From positions 33,451 to 97,450 of the forward strand of contig JASJDM010000013.1 of the NCBI GenBank assembly GCA_030065125.1: a DNA stretch of 64,000 nucleotides, given 5' to 3'. Shown here piece after piece: positions 49,826 to 62,500 of the stretch (positions are counted from its first letter, which is position 1; each line of letters opens with the position of its first letter). The position numbers and the translations under genes are program-made. This DNA is from Lysobacterales bacterium (GTDB lineage: Bacteria > Pseudomonadota > Gammaproteobacteria > Xanthomonadales > SZUA-38). The notes under the pieces are model-generated. The model saw only the letters and a program-made list of their open reading frames with translations. It did not search any database and had not been told where the DNA came from.

Positions 49826-51541
49826 CTAGGACTTTCGCTTGCGGGAGGCCTGGCCCTTTTTGCCCTTACCACCGGGCACCGGCTTCTTCCTGCCACCCTT
49901 GTCACGGGAAATGGCGAGCCGGGTCCCGCAGACCCACACCTTTTTCAGGTCCTGGAACACTTCTTTGGGCATTCCCTTGGGCAGGTCCACCAGGCTGAAA
50001 TTTTCGTGGATATCGATCTGGCCGATGTAGCGTGACTCCAGCCCGGCTTCGTTGGCAATGGCGCCGACGATATTGCCGGGCTTGACGCCGTGCCGGTGTC
50101 CCACCTCGATGCGGTAGCGATCCATGCCGGGCTCCGGCCGGTCGGATCGGCGCCGGGACCGCTTCTCCCGGCGATCTCCAGGTTCTGATTTGTGACGGGG
50201 CTTTTTGTCCTGTTCAGGATCCATCAGCAGCGGTCGGTCACCAATGGAGATCCGGGCCAGGGCAGCGGCGATGTCCAGAGCCGGGACGTCGTGTTCGCGT
50301 TGGTACTGCTCGATCAGGCCTCGCATGAAATCCATTTCGCCAGCCGCCAGGGTGTCGCTGATGGCCTGCTTGAAGTTGGCGATGCGCCTGTTGTTCACCA
50401 TCTCGGTGGTGGGAAGCTCCAGCTCCTCGATGGTTTGCCGCGTGGCCCGCTCGATGGACTTCAGCATGCGCCTTTCCCGGGGCGCCACGAACAGGATGGC
50501 TTCACCCTGGCGCCCGGCCCGGCCGGTACGGCCGATGCGGTGCACGTAGGCCTCGGTGTCATAGGGGATGTCGTAATTGACCACGTGGCTGATGCGGTCC
50601 ACGTCCAGGCCCCGGGCCGCGACGTCGGTGGCCACCAGGATGTCCAGCGTGCCCTTCTTCAGCCGGTCGATCATCTGTTCGCGCTGGGGCTGAGCCATGT
50701 CGCCGTTGAGGGCGGCGGCGGCAAAACCACGGGCCTCCAGCCGTTCGGCCAGTTCCACCGTTGCGGTTTTAGTGCGGACGAAAACCAGCATGGCGTCGAA
50801 CTCCTCGACCTCCAGGATGCGGGTCAGCGCGTCCAGCTTGTGCATGCGGCTGACCGGCCAGTACCGCTGGCGAATGGTCTCTGCCGTGGCGGTCCGGCTG
50901 CGAATGGCGATCTCAACCGGATCCCGCAGATGGCGCCGGGCAATGGCCTGGATTTCCTTTGGCATGGTGGCGGAGAACAGCGCCATCTGGCGCTCCTCGG
51001 GCAGCTGCTCCAGCACCCACTCCACGTCGTCGATAAATCCCATGCGCAGCATCTCGTCGGCCTCGTCCAGCACCAGGGCCTGCAGCCGATCCAGGCGCAG
51101 GCTGCCGCGGCGCATGTGGTCCATCACCCGGCCCGGCGTACCCACCACCACGTGCACCCCACGCTTCAGCTGGCGCAGCTGGCCCCGATAGTCCGAGCCG
51201 CCGTAGATGGGCAGCACGTGAAACCCGGGCAATTCCGCGGCATAGCGCTGGAACGCCTCGGCCACCTGGATGGCCAGCTCCCGGGTCGGCGCCAGCACCA
51301 GCACCTGCACCGACCTGCTTTTTATCTGCACCCGCGACAGCAGGGGCAAAGCAAACGCGGCGGTCTTGCCGGTCCCGGTGGGGGCATGACCCAGCACGTC
51401 CTGGCCGGCCAGCAGGGGCGGTATGGTCTGGGCCTGGATCGGCGTGGGCGTTTCGTAGCCCACCGCATCCAGGGCCGCCAGCAGCGGCTGAGGCAGATTC
51501 AGCTCGCGAAAGCCGGCGGCGGTGTAGTGATGATCGGACAT
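49826..51541 (-). CDS. deaD: DEAD-box ATP-dependent RNA helicase, CsdA/DeaD type
   Basis: A 571-residue RNA helicase for ribosome assembly and cold-stress RNA remodelling. ATG at 51541 begins the conserved YTAAGFRELNLPQPLL. Motifs: Q-motif, I APTGTGKT, Ia PTRELA, Ib TPGRVM, II DEADEM, III SAT, and VI HRIGRTGRAG. A C-terminal DbpA-type RNA-binding domain (DRYRIEVGHRHGVKPGNIVG) is followed by a basic KGKKGQASRKRKS tail. It is divergent from the yaiI-like gene. Confidence 0.92.
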   Translation of the reverse strand: MSDHHYTAAGFRELNLPQPLLAALDAVGYETPTPIQAQTIPPLLAGQDVLGHAPTGTGKTAAFALPLLSRVQIKSRSVQVLVLAPTRELAIQVAEAFQRYAAELPGFHVLPIYGGSDYRGQLRQLKRGVHVVVGTPGRVMDHMRRGSLRLDRLQALVLDEADEMLRMGFIDDVEWVLEQLPEERQMALFSATMPKEIQAIARRHLRDPVEIAIRSRTATAETIRQRYWPVSRMHKLDALTRILEVEEFDAMLVFVRTKTATVELAERLEARGFAAAALNGDMAQPQREQMIDRLKKGTLDILVATDVAARGLDVDRISHVVNYDIPYDTEAYVHRIGRTGRAGRQGEAILFVAPRERRMLKSIERATRQTIEELELPTTEMVNNRRIANFKQAISDTLAAGEMDFMRGLIEQYQREHDVPALDIAAALARISIGDRPLLMDPEQDKKPRHKSEPGDRREKRSRRRSDRPEPGMDRYRIEVGHRHGVKPGNIVGAIANEAGLESRYIGQIDIHENFSLVDLPKGMPKEVFQDLKKVWVCGTRLAISRDKGGRKKPVPGGKGKKGQASRKRKS

Positions 51542-51650
51542 GGGTTTTCCTGCTTGGCGCAGCCCCTGGCGATTTGGTCCGGGGCTCGAGGTCTGGGCGG
51601 CGCAGTATACTGGGCCGGCCGGCAATTGCCATTATTCAACGTGAGCGCAG

Positions 51651-52136
51651 ATGGGACCAGGACAGATCTGGGTCGATGCGGACGCCTGTCCCCGGGCCGT
51701 GAAGGACATCCTGTTCCGGGCAGCGGAGCGGGTGGGCATTGCGGTCACCCTGGTGGCCAACCAGCCCCTGTCCGTGCCACGTTCAAGCCATATCAGCAGC
51801 GTCCAGGTGGCGGCGGGGTTTGACGTGGCTGACAACTACATCGTGAAGCAGGCCCAACCCGGCGACCTGTGCATCACCGCGGACATACCGCTGGCAGCCG
51901 AGCTGCTGCAGCAGGGCTGCCAGGCCCTGAATCCCCGCGGGGAACTTTACACGGAAGACAATATCCGCCAGCGCCTGAACATGCGGGATTTCATGGATAC
52001 GCTGCGGGCCAGCGGCATCGATACCGGCGGGCCCGCGGCCTACGGCCAGGCGGACAAACAGCGCTTCGCCAACCAGCTGGACCGACTGCTGGCCAAAAGG
52101 ATCAGCCCGGGCAGTCGGAATCCCTCACCAGAGTGA
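51651..52136 (+). CDS. YaiI/YqxD (UPF0178) family protein
   Basis: A 161-residue cytosolic PIN-like protein of the UPF0178 family. [45 protein letters not shown] and [18 protein letters not shown] are the family signature, with Asp residues resembling those of PIN nucleases. The biological role is unknown. It shares a 109-bp divergent promoter region with the helicase gene. The 3' end overlaps the opposing YkvA-like gene by 12 bp. Confidence 0.88.
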   Translation: MGPGQIWVDADACPRAVKDILFRAAERVGIAVTLVANQPLSVPRSSHISSVQVAAGFDVADNYIVKQAQPGDLCITADIPLAAELLQQGCQALNPRGELYTEDNIRQRLNMRDFMDTLRASGIDTGGPAAYGQADKQRFANQLDRLLAKRISPGSRNPSPE

Positions 52137-52709
52137 CGATCTCCAGCCACTGCGGCCTCCACCGCCTGTAGAAAAACGCTCGTTGCGGCGCTTGCGCATG
52201 CGCTGCTGCAGGGCCGCGCGCTTGCTGGCCAGCCAGTCCTCCCGGGCCACGGCAACGTCCTGCCCCTTGTTGCTCCGGCGCTGCTCTTCCGCCGTGCGAT
52301 AGGCGCAGAATTCCTGGAAGCTGTCGATCTCGTCCTGGAACTCCAGGGCGATCAGTTCGATCATGATGGCGTCGTCCAGGAAGCCAATGCCCGGCACCCG
52401 GTCCGGGATCAGGTCGTCCGGATTCAGAAAATAGGCCATGGCGCTAAGAACGCGGTTGCGGTCCTCATCCTCCAGCTGCCACTCGGCGTCTTCCAGCATG
52501 GCAATCAGCTGGCCCAGCTGCTCCAGCCTCGTGCTGACAAAATCCGGCAGGTCAGTGGCTTCCCTGGTCTCGTCCAGCATGGACCGGGCCGCACCAATGA
52601 TGGCGTCCGCATCCTGGCCGGACTCCAGCGCCTTCCTGGCATCCTGGGCCAGGCTTTTGAAGTGTTCGATGTCGCGGTCGGAGAGTTTGAATGAGATGGT
52701 GACAGACAT
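52125..52709 (-). CDS. YkvA/DUF1232-containing protein
   Basis: A 194-residue protein. The middle carries the DUF1232 motif [31 protein letters not shown], which is seen in YkvA-like proteins, with helical arms at both ends and a basic, glycine-rich C-terminal tail. The role is unknown. A ribosome site (GGAG) lies before the ATG at 52709. It is convergent with yaiI and downstream of the Rhs cluster. Confidence 0.82.
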   Translation of the reverse strand: MSVTISFKLSDRDIEHFKSLAQDARKALESGQDADAIIGAARSMLDETREATDLPDFVSTRLEQLGQLIAMLEDAEWQLEDEDRNRVLSAMAYFLNPDDLIPDRVPGIGFLDDAIMIELIALEFQDEIDSFQEFCAYRTAEEQRRSNKGQDVAVAREDWLASKRAALQQRMRKRRNERFSTGGGGRSGWRSSLW

Positions 52710-52786
52710 GGAGGCTCCTCGTTATGTCGTATCAGGATAGCCAGTTCAGTTGAAATTCTGGTGAACAATCACCGCCCGGGTGTCTG

Positions 52787-53116
52787 CTATCCGTCCCGAA
52801 CCCATGCGTAAAGCAGCAACGGACCGAAGACGATCACAACGGCCGCAAGAACCGTCGCCAGCCCCAGAACCGCCTGTTTCCACCCTGGCATTGCGTCCCA
52901 GGCGTCAGCCAACCGCTGGAATGGATGTCCGGTCACCAATTCCATCAGCCCCAGCAGGGCCAGTGCACCGGGGGCTCCGATGGTGATGATGTAAAACGTG
53001 CCGCCACGGGAATCGCCAAAACCACCCCGGGAAAAGATAAATGCAAACAGGACGGCGTAGATCGCGGCACCGCCCAGGAGTTTGAGCAGCCCTGCCTGGC
53101 GGGAGCTGAATTTCAC
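52787..53116 (-). CDS. Hypothetical small membrane protein, Rhs-linked
   Basis: A ~109-residue protein with three predicted helices (about 13-30, 42-62, 78-104). No family known. The GTG at 53116, 4 bp after the stop of the preceding gene, is preferred; the ATG at 53176 would make a 129-residue protein overlapping that gene by 56 bp. Tight spacing suggests it belongs to the Rhs/immunity operon. A membrane protein here could be a second immunity factor or unrelated. Confidence 0.55.
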   Translation of the reverse strand: MKFSSRQAGLLKLLGGAAIYAVLFAFIFSRGGFGDSRGGTFYIITIGAPGALALLGLMELVTGHPFQRLADAWDAMPGWKQAVLGLATVLAAVVIVFGPLLLYAWVRDG

Positions 53117-53120
53117 GTGA

Positions 53121-53567
53121 TCAATCAGCCTGGCGGGGCTGTTTGAGACGATCGCCAATACCGTCGCTGGCTTCAAGCAGGTCGGGAAAATGGTCGGCCA
53201 GAATCACCGCGTATTCATCCAGCACCCGCTTGATTTCTGCATCCCTTGGACCGTTTCCGACCGTTGGCTGCACCCAGTTGTCGATCCGCGATTTTGCCAG
53301 TTTTTCCAGTGGATACTGCTGAGCCAGTGGCCTGTCGGCGTTTAATCGTGCCGAAACCATTATCCAGGGAGAGCCGCCCGGTTCGTACAATATGTCGATG
53401 ACCACATTTGGTGGCTTTCTGTAAGCGATGGAGCACTCATAACCGACCACTTCGGGCTCAAGCGCCTCGAAATCATGATCCTTCTCAAGAAAATCCAGAC
53501 AGGTCCCGCAGGCGGTGTGGAAATCATCGAATACCGGCGGCAGCTTCGATCTCCGACGCGTCAACAC
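53121..53567 (-). CDS. Candidate immunity protein of the Rhs toxin
   Basis: A 148-residue soluble, acidic protein of no named family. The GTG at 53567 is chosen: the AGGAG ribosome site lies in the last codons of the Rhs gene, 5 nt upstream. The pattern FDDFHTACGTCLDFLEKDHDF, VVIDILYEPGG and a mixed alpha/beta C-terminus recall small immunity proteins. The position, immediately after an Rhs toxin tip, is the main ground for calling it immunity; the sequence alone would not show it. An ATG at 53588 is an alternative, overlapping start. Confidence 0.6.
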   Translation of the reverse strand: MLTRRRSKLPPVFDDFHTACGTCLDFLEKDHDFEALEPEVVGYECSIAYRKPPNVVIDILYEPGGSPWIMVSARLNADRPLAQQYPLEKLAKSRIDNWVQPTVGNGPRDAEIKRVLDEYAVILADHFPDLLEASDGIGDRLKQPRQAD

Positions 53568-53569
53568 CC

Positions 53570-56500
53570 TTACTCCTGCTTGATCCACTCATACAGCCGG
53601 AATTGCTTGATCACGAAGTTCCCGTTCTTATCCGGAACCTCCGCCCTGACGCTCTGGACGAACTGCCGGCGGTATCCGTTCCTGATCAGCGTCTCCCGCT
53701 CAATCTTGTAAAAATCACTTCTTACGTCGCGGCCACGGTGCTGGCCAATGTCAAACATGCGTCGGCCACTTTGGATTTGACGCCTGATCCACTGGCGCTG
53801 ATTCCTGAATGCGATGGCATCACTGGCTGCCTTCTTTTTCGGAACATAGGTATGGGCATTGAGTCTATTGGCCACCGGAGTCACTCGGTAGGTCATGGTT
53901 TCTCCGAGGACGATCGGCTTCAGCCTGCGACCACTGCCGGTGCGAGACGGCGTGGTGAGATCCTGATCAAGGACACTGGTCTTGGAAGGCTTGGGAGTCG
54001 GCGCCGCAACGGATCGATCAACCGGCGGCTTGGTAAACCGTCCACTGGATGGATCACGCCAGCGATTGACCCTGGCATCGAAGGCCGGCGGTGGCTGGCT
54101 TGAACTGGGCCTGGTGGCGCGATTCGCAGGTCCGGGGTCCTTGGGCGTTACCAGATCCTTGCGACTGTTGACAGCATCTGCTGGAACCCTGGCGGGTCCA
54201 GGCGCGCTCTGGGACTCGACCACAGGCGCAGACTTGGCCTGGCGTGCGGAAACGGCGTGCTGGATTCCGCCTGTGACCCCACCGACGGCCGCGCCTGTAC
54301 CGGCAGAGATCGCAGTCTGTACAAGGTCAACAGATTCGCGCCCCAGTTCTTCACTGATGGCTGCGTTGGCAAGCACCTCACCCGACTGTACGATCAGATC
54401 TTCGGTGGCGCCCGATGCAGCGCCGGACACCGCGCTGCCCACGATGCCGGTTCCAAGCCGACCGGTGACCTTGTTGCCAACCGCACCGCCCACGGCCGAC
54501 GCTCCGATACTGACGCTGGCGTCCAGCAGGGTGCCGCTGTTGAATTCCGTTTCGGTGATCTCGCCGGCGTCGTACAGCTCCCGTCGATCATCCTGGCGGC
54601 TGAGGAACCCGCCGGTTACAAAATTCCAAACCTTGTACCCGGTTACACGGGCCGCATAGCCGGCAGCAGCGGTGAAGCCGGTTTCTCCCGCGTCGATCTG
54701 GGCTTGGACGCTCTCATCGTCGATTCGGATGATCTGGCGCACTGAATCGTTGCCATCCGGATCGACAAAGACGGTGGGGTTGGCGAATGCATAGAGATAA
54801 CGATGCAGTGACGGCGGACGGGAAATATCGCCTTTGAAGGGATCTTCACGCAGGAAGCGACCAGTGAAGCTGTCGTAGTACCGATCTTCGGCGTAGTACA
54901 GGCCGGTCTCGTTATCCAGTTGATATCCGGTAAATCCAAAGGGTTGTTCACTGGAACCTTCCTGCCGGGTGATGTTCCCCCACGCGTCGTAAATGTACCG
55001 CGCCAGCAGTGAGCCGTCCTGGGCTGTCAGGGCTGCGGGACTACCCAGAACTTCATTCAGGAAGTAGGCGTTCTGTGTGCTCCTGGATTCCGCCAACAAG
55101 CGGTCGCTGCCGTAGTGATACCGAGCAATAGCATTGCCAAGGGTGTTGGTTTCTCCGATCAGGCCGCCATCATCGTAAACGTACTGGGAGCGACTGCCGG
55201 ATACTGTTTTTGCCACGCGCATCCCGAAGTAGTCGTACTCGAATTCGACGCCGGGCTGACCATCGACCTCGACCAGCGCCATTCGGTTGCGCGCGTTGAA
55301 GCTGAAGGCACTGGTTACGCCATTCTCCACCTTGCCGGTCTGGTTGCCGTTGGCATCGTAGGTATAGGTGATGTCCAGCGGTCCACTGGGGTCGCTGACG
55401 CCCGTGAGCTGGTCGCGGCTGTTGTAGGAGTAGGTTCGGGTGGACGAGGCTCCCGTGGCCAGCGTCGTAATGTCCTCGGACAGCCGGTTTCCGACGGGAT
55501 CTAGAGCATACACCACGTCACGGTCTGGGTAGCCAACGCCGGTCAGGCGATCCGCGGAATCGTAGGTGTAGGTGGTCACCTCCAGCCCGCCGCCGTTTTC
55601 TTCCTCCTGCCGGGTCCGATTGCCGTTGGCATCGTACTCGTAGCGATAAACCGCCACGGCCTCGCCTCCCTGGCTATTGGCAAGCTCGGTTGGCCGGTTG
55701 GCGAGATCGTACTCGTACTCGGCTGTGGCCCCGTTTGGATAGGTGAGCCTTGAGAGCAGACTGTTGGGCAAATACTGGTATTGGGCTGTGCCCAATCCCG
55801 GAATTGCAATTGTCGAAACCCGGTTCAGCGCGTCGTAGGCGTAACTACTTGTCTGGCCCGTAAAATCAAGCAGGCTGGTTCGGTTGCCGTTGCGGTCGTA
55901 TGCGTACTGCAGAGTCTGTCCGAATCGGTCAGTGACCACGGTCACCCTGTCAAAATCATCGAAGGACTGGATGATGGCGCCACCGGCACCAGTGCTTTCC
56001 GCTTCGTCGATCCGGGTCATGTTCCCATTCGGGTCATACTCAATCGATACGTCTATGGTGTCGCCGGCCAGCGCGTAGTTGATCCCTGACTGCCGGTTTA
56101 ACGCATCATAGTTGTAATTGATGGAGATACCGTTGGGCTGATCCTGGGAGACCAGGTTGCCCTCGGCGTCGTATCCATAAATGACCTGGGCCGTGTCCGG
56201 GTAGGTTTTGCTGGTGATCCGGTTTCGCGCATCAAAAACGAAGGTAGTAGCGCGATTGTTGGCGTCAGTTTGAGAAATGCGATTGTCCCGTGTGTCGTAG
56301 GCGAATCGTGTTTCGTTGCCCAGGGGATCGGTGGCCCGCACCAGTCGATTGGCCAGGTCATATTCGCTTTCCCAGCGGCCCACCGGCTTGAGCATAGCGG
56401 TCTGGTTTCCGGTGGCGTCATATTCGTACGTCACCGTCTCGCCTGCGCCATTGGTGGCCGAGGTCAACCGGCGGCGTAAATCGTATGTGCGGACCAGGGT

Positions 56501-59500
56501 TCGTCCTGCGGGGCGGACTTCGGTGGTAACGTCGCCCATGGCGTCCCGGGCAAAGGTGGAAATGGCCAGTTCAGGTCGGTTTTCCCGGATAACCTCATTG
56601 CGGTCGTTGTACTCAAGTCCCGTTTGATTGCCATTGGCATCAACAATAAAGATGACGTTGCCGTTGGCGTCATAGTTTCTCGCCTCGATAGCGATCCCGG
56701 CCCGCACTCGTTCAAGCAGCCGGTTGGCCCGGTCAAAACTCCAGGTCGATACAATGCCGCGGGCATCGGTGTGACGTATGCGGTTGCCGACCAGGTCGTA
56801 ACCAAAGCTCTGGGAGTACAACGGGTCAACCTGCCCAACCATTTGATCGAGCTCGTTGTAGGTGAAGCTGGTTACGTTCGAGCGGCTGTCGGTTTTGGAA
56901 AGCTGGTTCCCCACCAGGTCATAGGTGAACTGCATATTGAGACCAAGTGGCCCCACGCTTGATGTTCGCTGGCCCAGGGAGTTGTACGTGTGGGTGACGG
57001 TGCTGCCAGCGGCGTCGGTTTCCGTCACGGTCTCGCCGAAGACATTGTAGGTGTAAGAGGCCGACCTGCCTTCTGGACGGGTTTCGGTGGAGAGTCGGTT
57101 CAGGCCATCAAAGTCACGGGAAGTCAGGGCACCCCGGGCATCAGTCTGACCAACCAGATTGCCAACCGGATCGTAGGCAAAAGTGGCAAGCGGCCCAATG
57201 CTGTCAGACTCCGAAGATTTCCGGTTGAGCTCATCGTAGGCAAACTGCCAGACGTTTCCATTGGGCTGAATCTGCTCAACCAGATTGCCTTCGGTATCAT
57301 GGGTCAACCGGGTTTCGAAACCGAGGGCATCGATGGTCCTGCTCTTGCGGTTTCGATTGTCGTATTCGAACGCTGTTGCCTTGCCGCGGGCATCAACCTG
57401 CCGGACCAGGTTGCCGACGGCATCATACTCAGTTGACCAGACCCCGCCTTCCGCATCGATGAACTGGACCTGGCGGTTCGCCGCGTCGTAGACATAGCGG
57501 TTCTCACGGTTGCCACCGGTGTTGAGTGTGGTTTCGCTGAGCACATTGCCGAAGCCGTCGTAGGTCCAGCGCATGCCCGAGCCGAGTGGACCATCGGCGG
57601 TTATCCGTCGATCAAAAGCGTCGTAGGTGAACGTCTTCGCTCTGCCCAGCGGGTCGGTTTCCGAGATGATATTCCCGGAGGGGTCGTAATCTCTGGTGCT
57701 TGTCGCCAATCCGCTCTGGGTCCGGCTGGTCGGCAGGTAGAGATCCGGGTCATAGGAGTAGGTTGTCGTCCGGTTGCCGCCAGGTCCGGTGACGGTACGG
57801 GACAAAACATTGGTCAACCCGTCGTAGCCAAGAGTGACAATTCGTCCCTCTGGCTCGTTCTTCCCGATCAACCGGTCAGCACCATCGTAGCTGAAAGTGG
57901 TGGTCCTGCCGGCAAAATCGGTTTCAGATGTCTTGTTGCCCTTAAGGTCGTAGGACATGGACATGGTGTCGCCAGCGGCGTTGCGCATCGACAGAACTCG
58001 CACCATGGCGTCATGGGTGTAGGTCGTCGGGTTACCGCGGGTGTCTGTCTCTACCCTGGTTCGCGCGCCATCGTTGTAATCAACGGTAGCGAAGCTTCCA
58101 TCGGCGTAAGTCGTCCGGGTCAGCCGATCCCGATTGTCGTACTGAAAACGGGTGACATTGCCATTGGGGTCGGTTTCCACGCGTTTGCGGCCCCTGACAT
58201 CCCAATCGAATTGCCACTGGTTGCCGGCGCCGTCGGTGGAACTGGTGAGATAGCCGAAACCGTCATAGCCAAAGGTCGTCAGGTTGCCATTGCCATCCGT
58301 TGCTGAAAGCCGGTTGCCGTTGCCGTCATAGGTGTAGGTGGTGGTAACGCCCGACAGGCTTTCTGTAGTGGTATTTCCTGCCGAATCGTAGGAGATGGTG
58401 GTGGTGTTGCCTCTTGGGTCAGTGAATGAAGCCGGACGATTTTTTATGTACGGCGGCGAAAAACTTCCGGGAGGCCAGTAGGTATAGTTTTTGCTGACCC
58501 GGCCCATCGTTTCGCTGGTCAGGTTGCCGAATTCGTCATAGGTGAAGCTGCTGACCCGGCCGTTCTCGTCAGTTTCGGAAAGCAGCAGAACATCGGTCTC
58601 CGTCTCCCAGGTCCGGGTGCGGGTTCCGTTGGGTGCAGCGATGGATTCCGCCGCACCGTACTCATTCATCCGGTAGGTGGTGGCGTTGCCGCGGGCGTCC
58701 GTGACCACCGCAAGCTCATTCATACCCCAGGGGCCGGCGGTGTACGAAAAACCCGTAGTGCCCGCATCGGTCTCGGTGATTTCAACTACGGTGCTGGACA
58801 GGATGTCCAACGTAGCAGACCCGATGGTGGAACTCAGGGTAATTTCGTCGTAGTCGTAAGTCCGGGTGGCGTTAATGACCGCATCAGTCACGGACACCAG
58901 GAGGTTGGCGTTGGCGACATTGGATCCCGTCATGTAGCCGTAATTGTCGACGGTGGATCCCGCCTCTCTCGCGCTGGAGATCAGGTTTCCAAATTCGTCA
59001 TACTGAAAATCGACGCGGATGCCATCCGGTCCCTGGACAGACGTCAGAACATCCCCGGACCAGGTTCTGAAATCGCGACTGACGTAGGTAAAGGTGAGCG
59101 TGCGGCCCGAGCTGTCGGTCACCGTTGATAACAGCGGCGCATCGGGACCAGGCTCGTAAGCCAGCGTTGTGGTGTTGCCGTTGGGGTCCCGTATGCTGTC
59201 CAGCCACCATGACCGGTCCTGACGCCTGGTATACCGGTAGCGAACGCCGCTCTTCGGATAAAAGTCGAAGCTGTCGTCCTCTGCGTTGCGAATCAGCGAA
59301 CCGTGATACCCCTTCAGCGGGACGTATCCACCATCCTGCTCAACAAATCGCATCGAACCGCCGTCGGCCCCGGTGATGTACCAGTCCCCGCACATGCTTT
59401 TGACGATCCGCGAGATGTAGTTGTGGGTCCACCCTGCCCCAATTACGCTGGGCTCACTTCGCGTTCCACTGGAATACGACCGTTCAAACCTGAGGTTGGC

Positions 59501-62500
59501 CCCCAGGCCCGGGACCGAGATATCCTGGCGAGACAAGGTCATTTTGCCGGTGGCCAGATCGACACCCTTGACGATGGGATGTCCGATAGGCAGTGAATTG
59601 CGCTGAATGAAGGACGAACTGGCGCCGCCGAAAACAATGTCTATGCTTCCATCGAGATCCGATACGGCATCGATCCGCCAGCGATAGGAATCGGTACCCA
59701 GGTCGTCCGCGGACACCGTCACTTGATGAGTTCCCGCCGGGAACGATGCGTTGGACAGGACCTCCACCACTTGCCCGGTCGGATCCCCCGAGACATCCAG
59801 CCTCTCGAACTCCATCGACACCGTGGCAGGCTGGGTCAACTCCAGGTTGAGATCCGCCATACGGCAAATCCGTTCGTTCGGGATGTCAATATCGTTGAAA
59901 AAGCTCAACGGGGAGCGAACGACATCGCCCTCCACGAGTCCACCACCGGACGGCGAGTTGGCGGATGTATTCGGGCTTCCGATGTTCGTGACGCTCCTGA
60001 CAATGGGCTCGGTGAGTTCCACCGGGAACGTATCGGTAGCGATCTCAAAGGGCGTTCGCGGGTTAACCAGCAGCTGGACCGTATAGTCCTTGAAAATGTC
60101 CAGAGATTTGCCCGGGGCAAAATTCACCGTCCCCTCGTTGGGGCCCCTGGCGAGGAACTTGAAATCGATAACATTGCCGTCTTCCAGCAGGTTGACCTGC
60201 AGGGAGGCGCGCATGTTGGCCGGTTGCGCGTTGTATTCCACCACGATCGGCTCGGTGGTTTCACCGTTCAGATTGAGCAACACGGGCACGGGATTGACCG
60301 AAACAATCTCGGCCTCAACGGCCGTGATTCCAAACGTCCGCGATGTGGTAGTCCTCACCGACCCGCTCGGCTGCGTGGTGAAGGTGAGATCCAGGTTCGA
60401 ACCGTGAATGATGGGCTCGGGGCCGACGGGCAGGAAAGCCTCGTAGGTCATGGGCGCCACCGGTATGCCGGGGGCTGTACCGACCACGTTGATGATGAAG
60501 GCACCGTCCTCGTCGCGGTCCACCACCCGGTAGGCGAGGACGTCGACATCATCCGGGACGTAGCTCAACGGTGTGCAGAGCCCACCCTCGGCACGGAAGG
60601 TCAGTGCCTGCCGGGGCGCGGGAGCAATCTCGTCCACCAGTGCCGAGTCCACGATATTGTCGAATGACCCCTTGGTCACCACGGTAATGGCTGATGGCTC
60701 GTTCCTGGTCAGGCTTTCCAGCGTGGAGACCGCAAAGGTAATGCTGGGCACCCCCGGACTGCTGACCTCAACGGGCCATTGCGTCCGCCCGTCAAGGGCC
60801 AAGCCTGTCCCCAAAACGCCTTCGCCGGTTACCACCTGCACGAAAGGCCCAAACACGTTGGAGGTGACGGTGACTTCCGGAAATCCGCAATCCAGTCCCG
60901 GCGTGGACGGAATGGGACATTCATCACCGGTAAACAGCCGCGCCGGTGAAACCGTAACCGGGTTTTCGCAGGCCATCATGCTTGGCCGGATGGCGGGAAG
61001 CGCCGAATAGCGGATCTCGCGATTGGAGACCGGGTTGCCGTACTGGTCCTCCAGGCGTGCCTGGGCCGGCCCTGCCCAGGACTGGGGATAAGCAATTGGG
61101 GGACTGGTGATTCCCACCAACTGGGCAGGTTCGTTGGGCAGGGTATAAAGATAGAACGGTCTTTCCGTGGGCAGCGAGAATCCGCCCCCAACGGCTACCG
61201 AGGCCTGGATCCAGTTTTCCGATACCTGGGTTGAAAACTCATCACCCGGCTCCAGGAAAACGTATAGCGGATTCACGCTGGTACTGGTGCCCACCTGTAC
61301 CGGTGCCTGGGCCAGGCCGGCGGAATCCGTGGTGGTCTCAAAGCTCGCGCCCGGATTGCCGCCACCGCCCAGACCGGCGTCACCCAACACCACGTTGAAC
61401 TGCACCGCGGCCCCCTGCACCGGCCGGCCGTCGACGTCCGTCACCAGCACCGTCAGCGGTTTTTCGAGGATCTCTCCGGCCTGTTCAAACTGCCCGTCGC
61501 TGGTCGGCACGATACGAATCTTGGCCGCCGAATTGGGATCGGTGTTGGGTTCGCCGCCGTAGGGGTTGCCCAGCACGTTGGCCAGATCGTTAAGGACCCA
61601 GTCCGCCGGCTCTTCGGTTGTAGATCCGCCCGCCAGGCCACCGGAGATGAAGTAACCGCTGGAACCCAGGTCCGGATTCCAGCTGTGCCAGACCGAACCG
61701 GTCCAGGCGTTGAAAGTGATTTCGCTTTCTGGAATCAGGACCCGGTAGCCCTGGTCCACGGCGCCCTGGACGGCCTCGATGACTTCGGGTGCATGGCTGA
61801 GGCCGGGAATAATCGAGCCGGCGTTGGCTGCATCAATTTCGGCCACGGGCAGGGTCTGGCGAATGGCCTGACGCAATCCTTTATCCGCCGAGATGGACTC
61901 CACCGCCCACTGGGACTCGAATATCGTGGATTCCAGGTAAGAGCCCTGCAGGGCCGCCAGGCGCATCCACTGGGATTCGGCCACCGGGTCGCCAGCGCGG
62001 GAGACCGGTTCAACGCTGCGCACCGCAGCGTCCAGGTTGACCGCTTCGAAGCTCAGCTGGCTGTTCAGTCCCTGGACCTGGGACACCTGCACGGCCGTGG
62101 AGACCAGGGCCAGGGCCGGCAGGGGCCGCACCACGGCCACGTCAAACAGGCCGGCCAGCTCGTCTTCCGCCTGATCCCACAGGCTGGCATAGCGGGCCGC
62201 CTGGTTGTACAGCAGGCGGGCCGCCCGGCCCTCGCTGTCGTCGGCCAGGGGTTCGGTTTCGGAAACGAGTTCTGGCAGGCCAAGCTGCGCACTCAGCCCA
62301 AGTGCCGCGTAACTTCCGGCGGTGAGCGTCGCACTGGCCGTCCGACTGCCGCCCGGGGATTTCAATTCCAGGGTCAGTGAATGAACCTCACCCATGCCGA
62401 GGTCCCCTTCCGCCGTGGCAATGGCGGCGCCGTCGGCCTTGAGCTGGGGCTTGAGCCGGACCAGGTAAGCGGGCACCGCGGTGCGACCGCCAAATTCGCG

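Noticed and set aside
50192..51823. 543-codon plus-strand frame
   Set aside because: Antisense to the DEAD-box helicase; composition is a shadow.
54900..59400. Possible CRISPR or tandem DNA array in the YD region
   Set aside because: The regularity is at the protein level (YD repeats) and not exact at the DNA level; no identical spacer-repeat layout.
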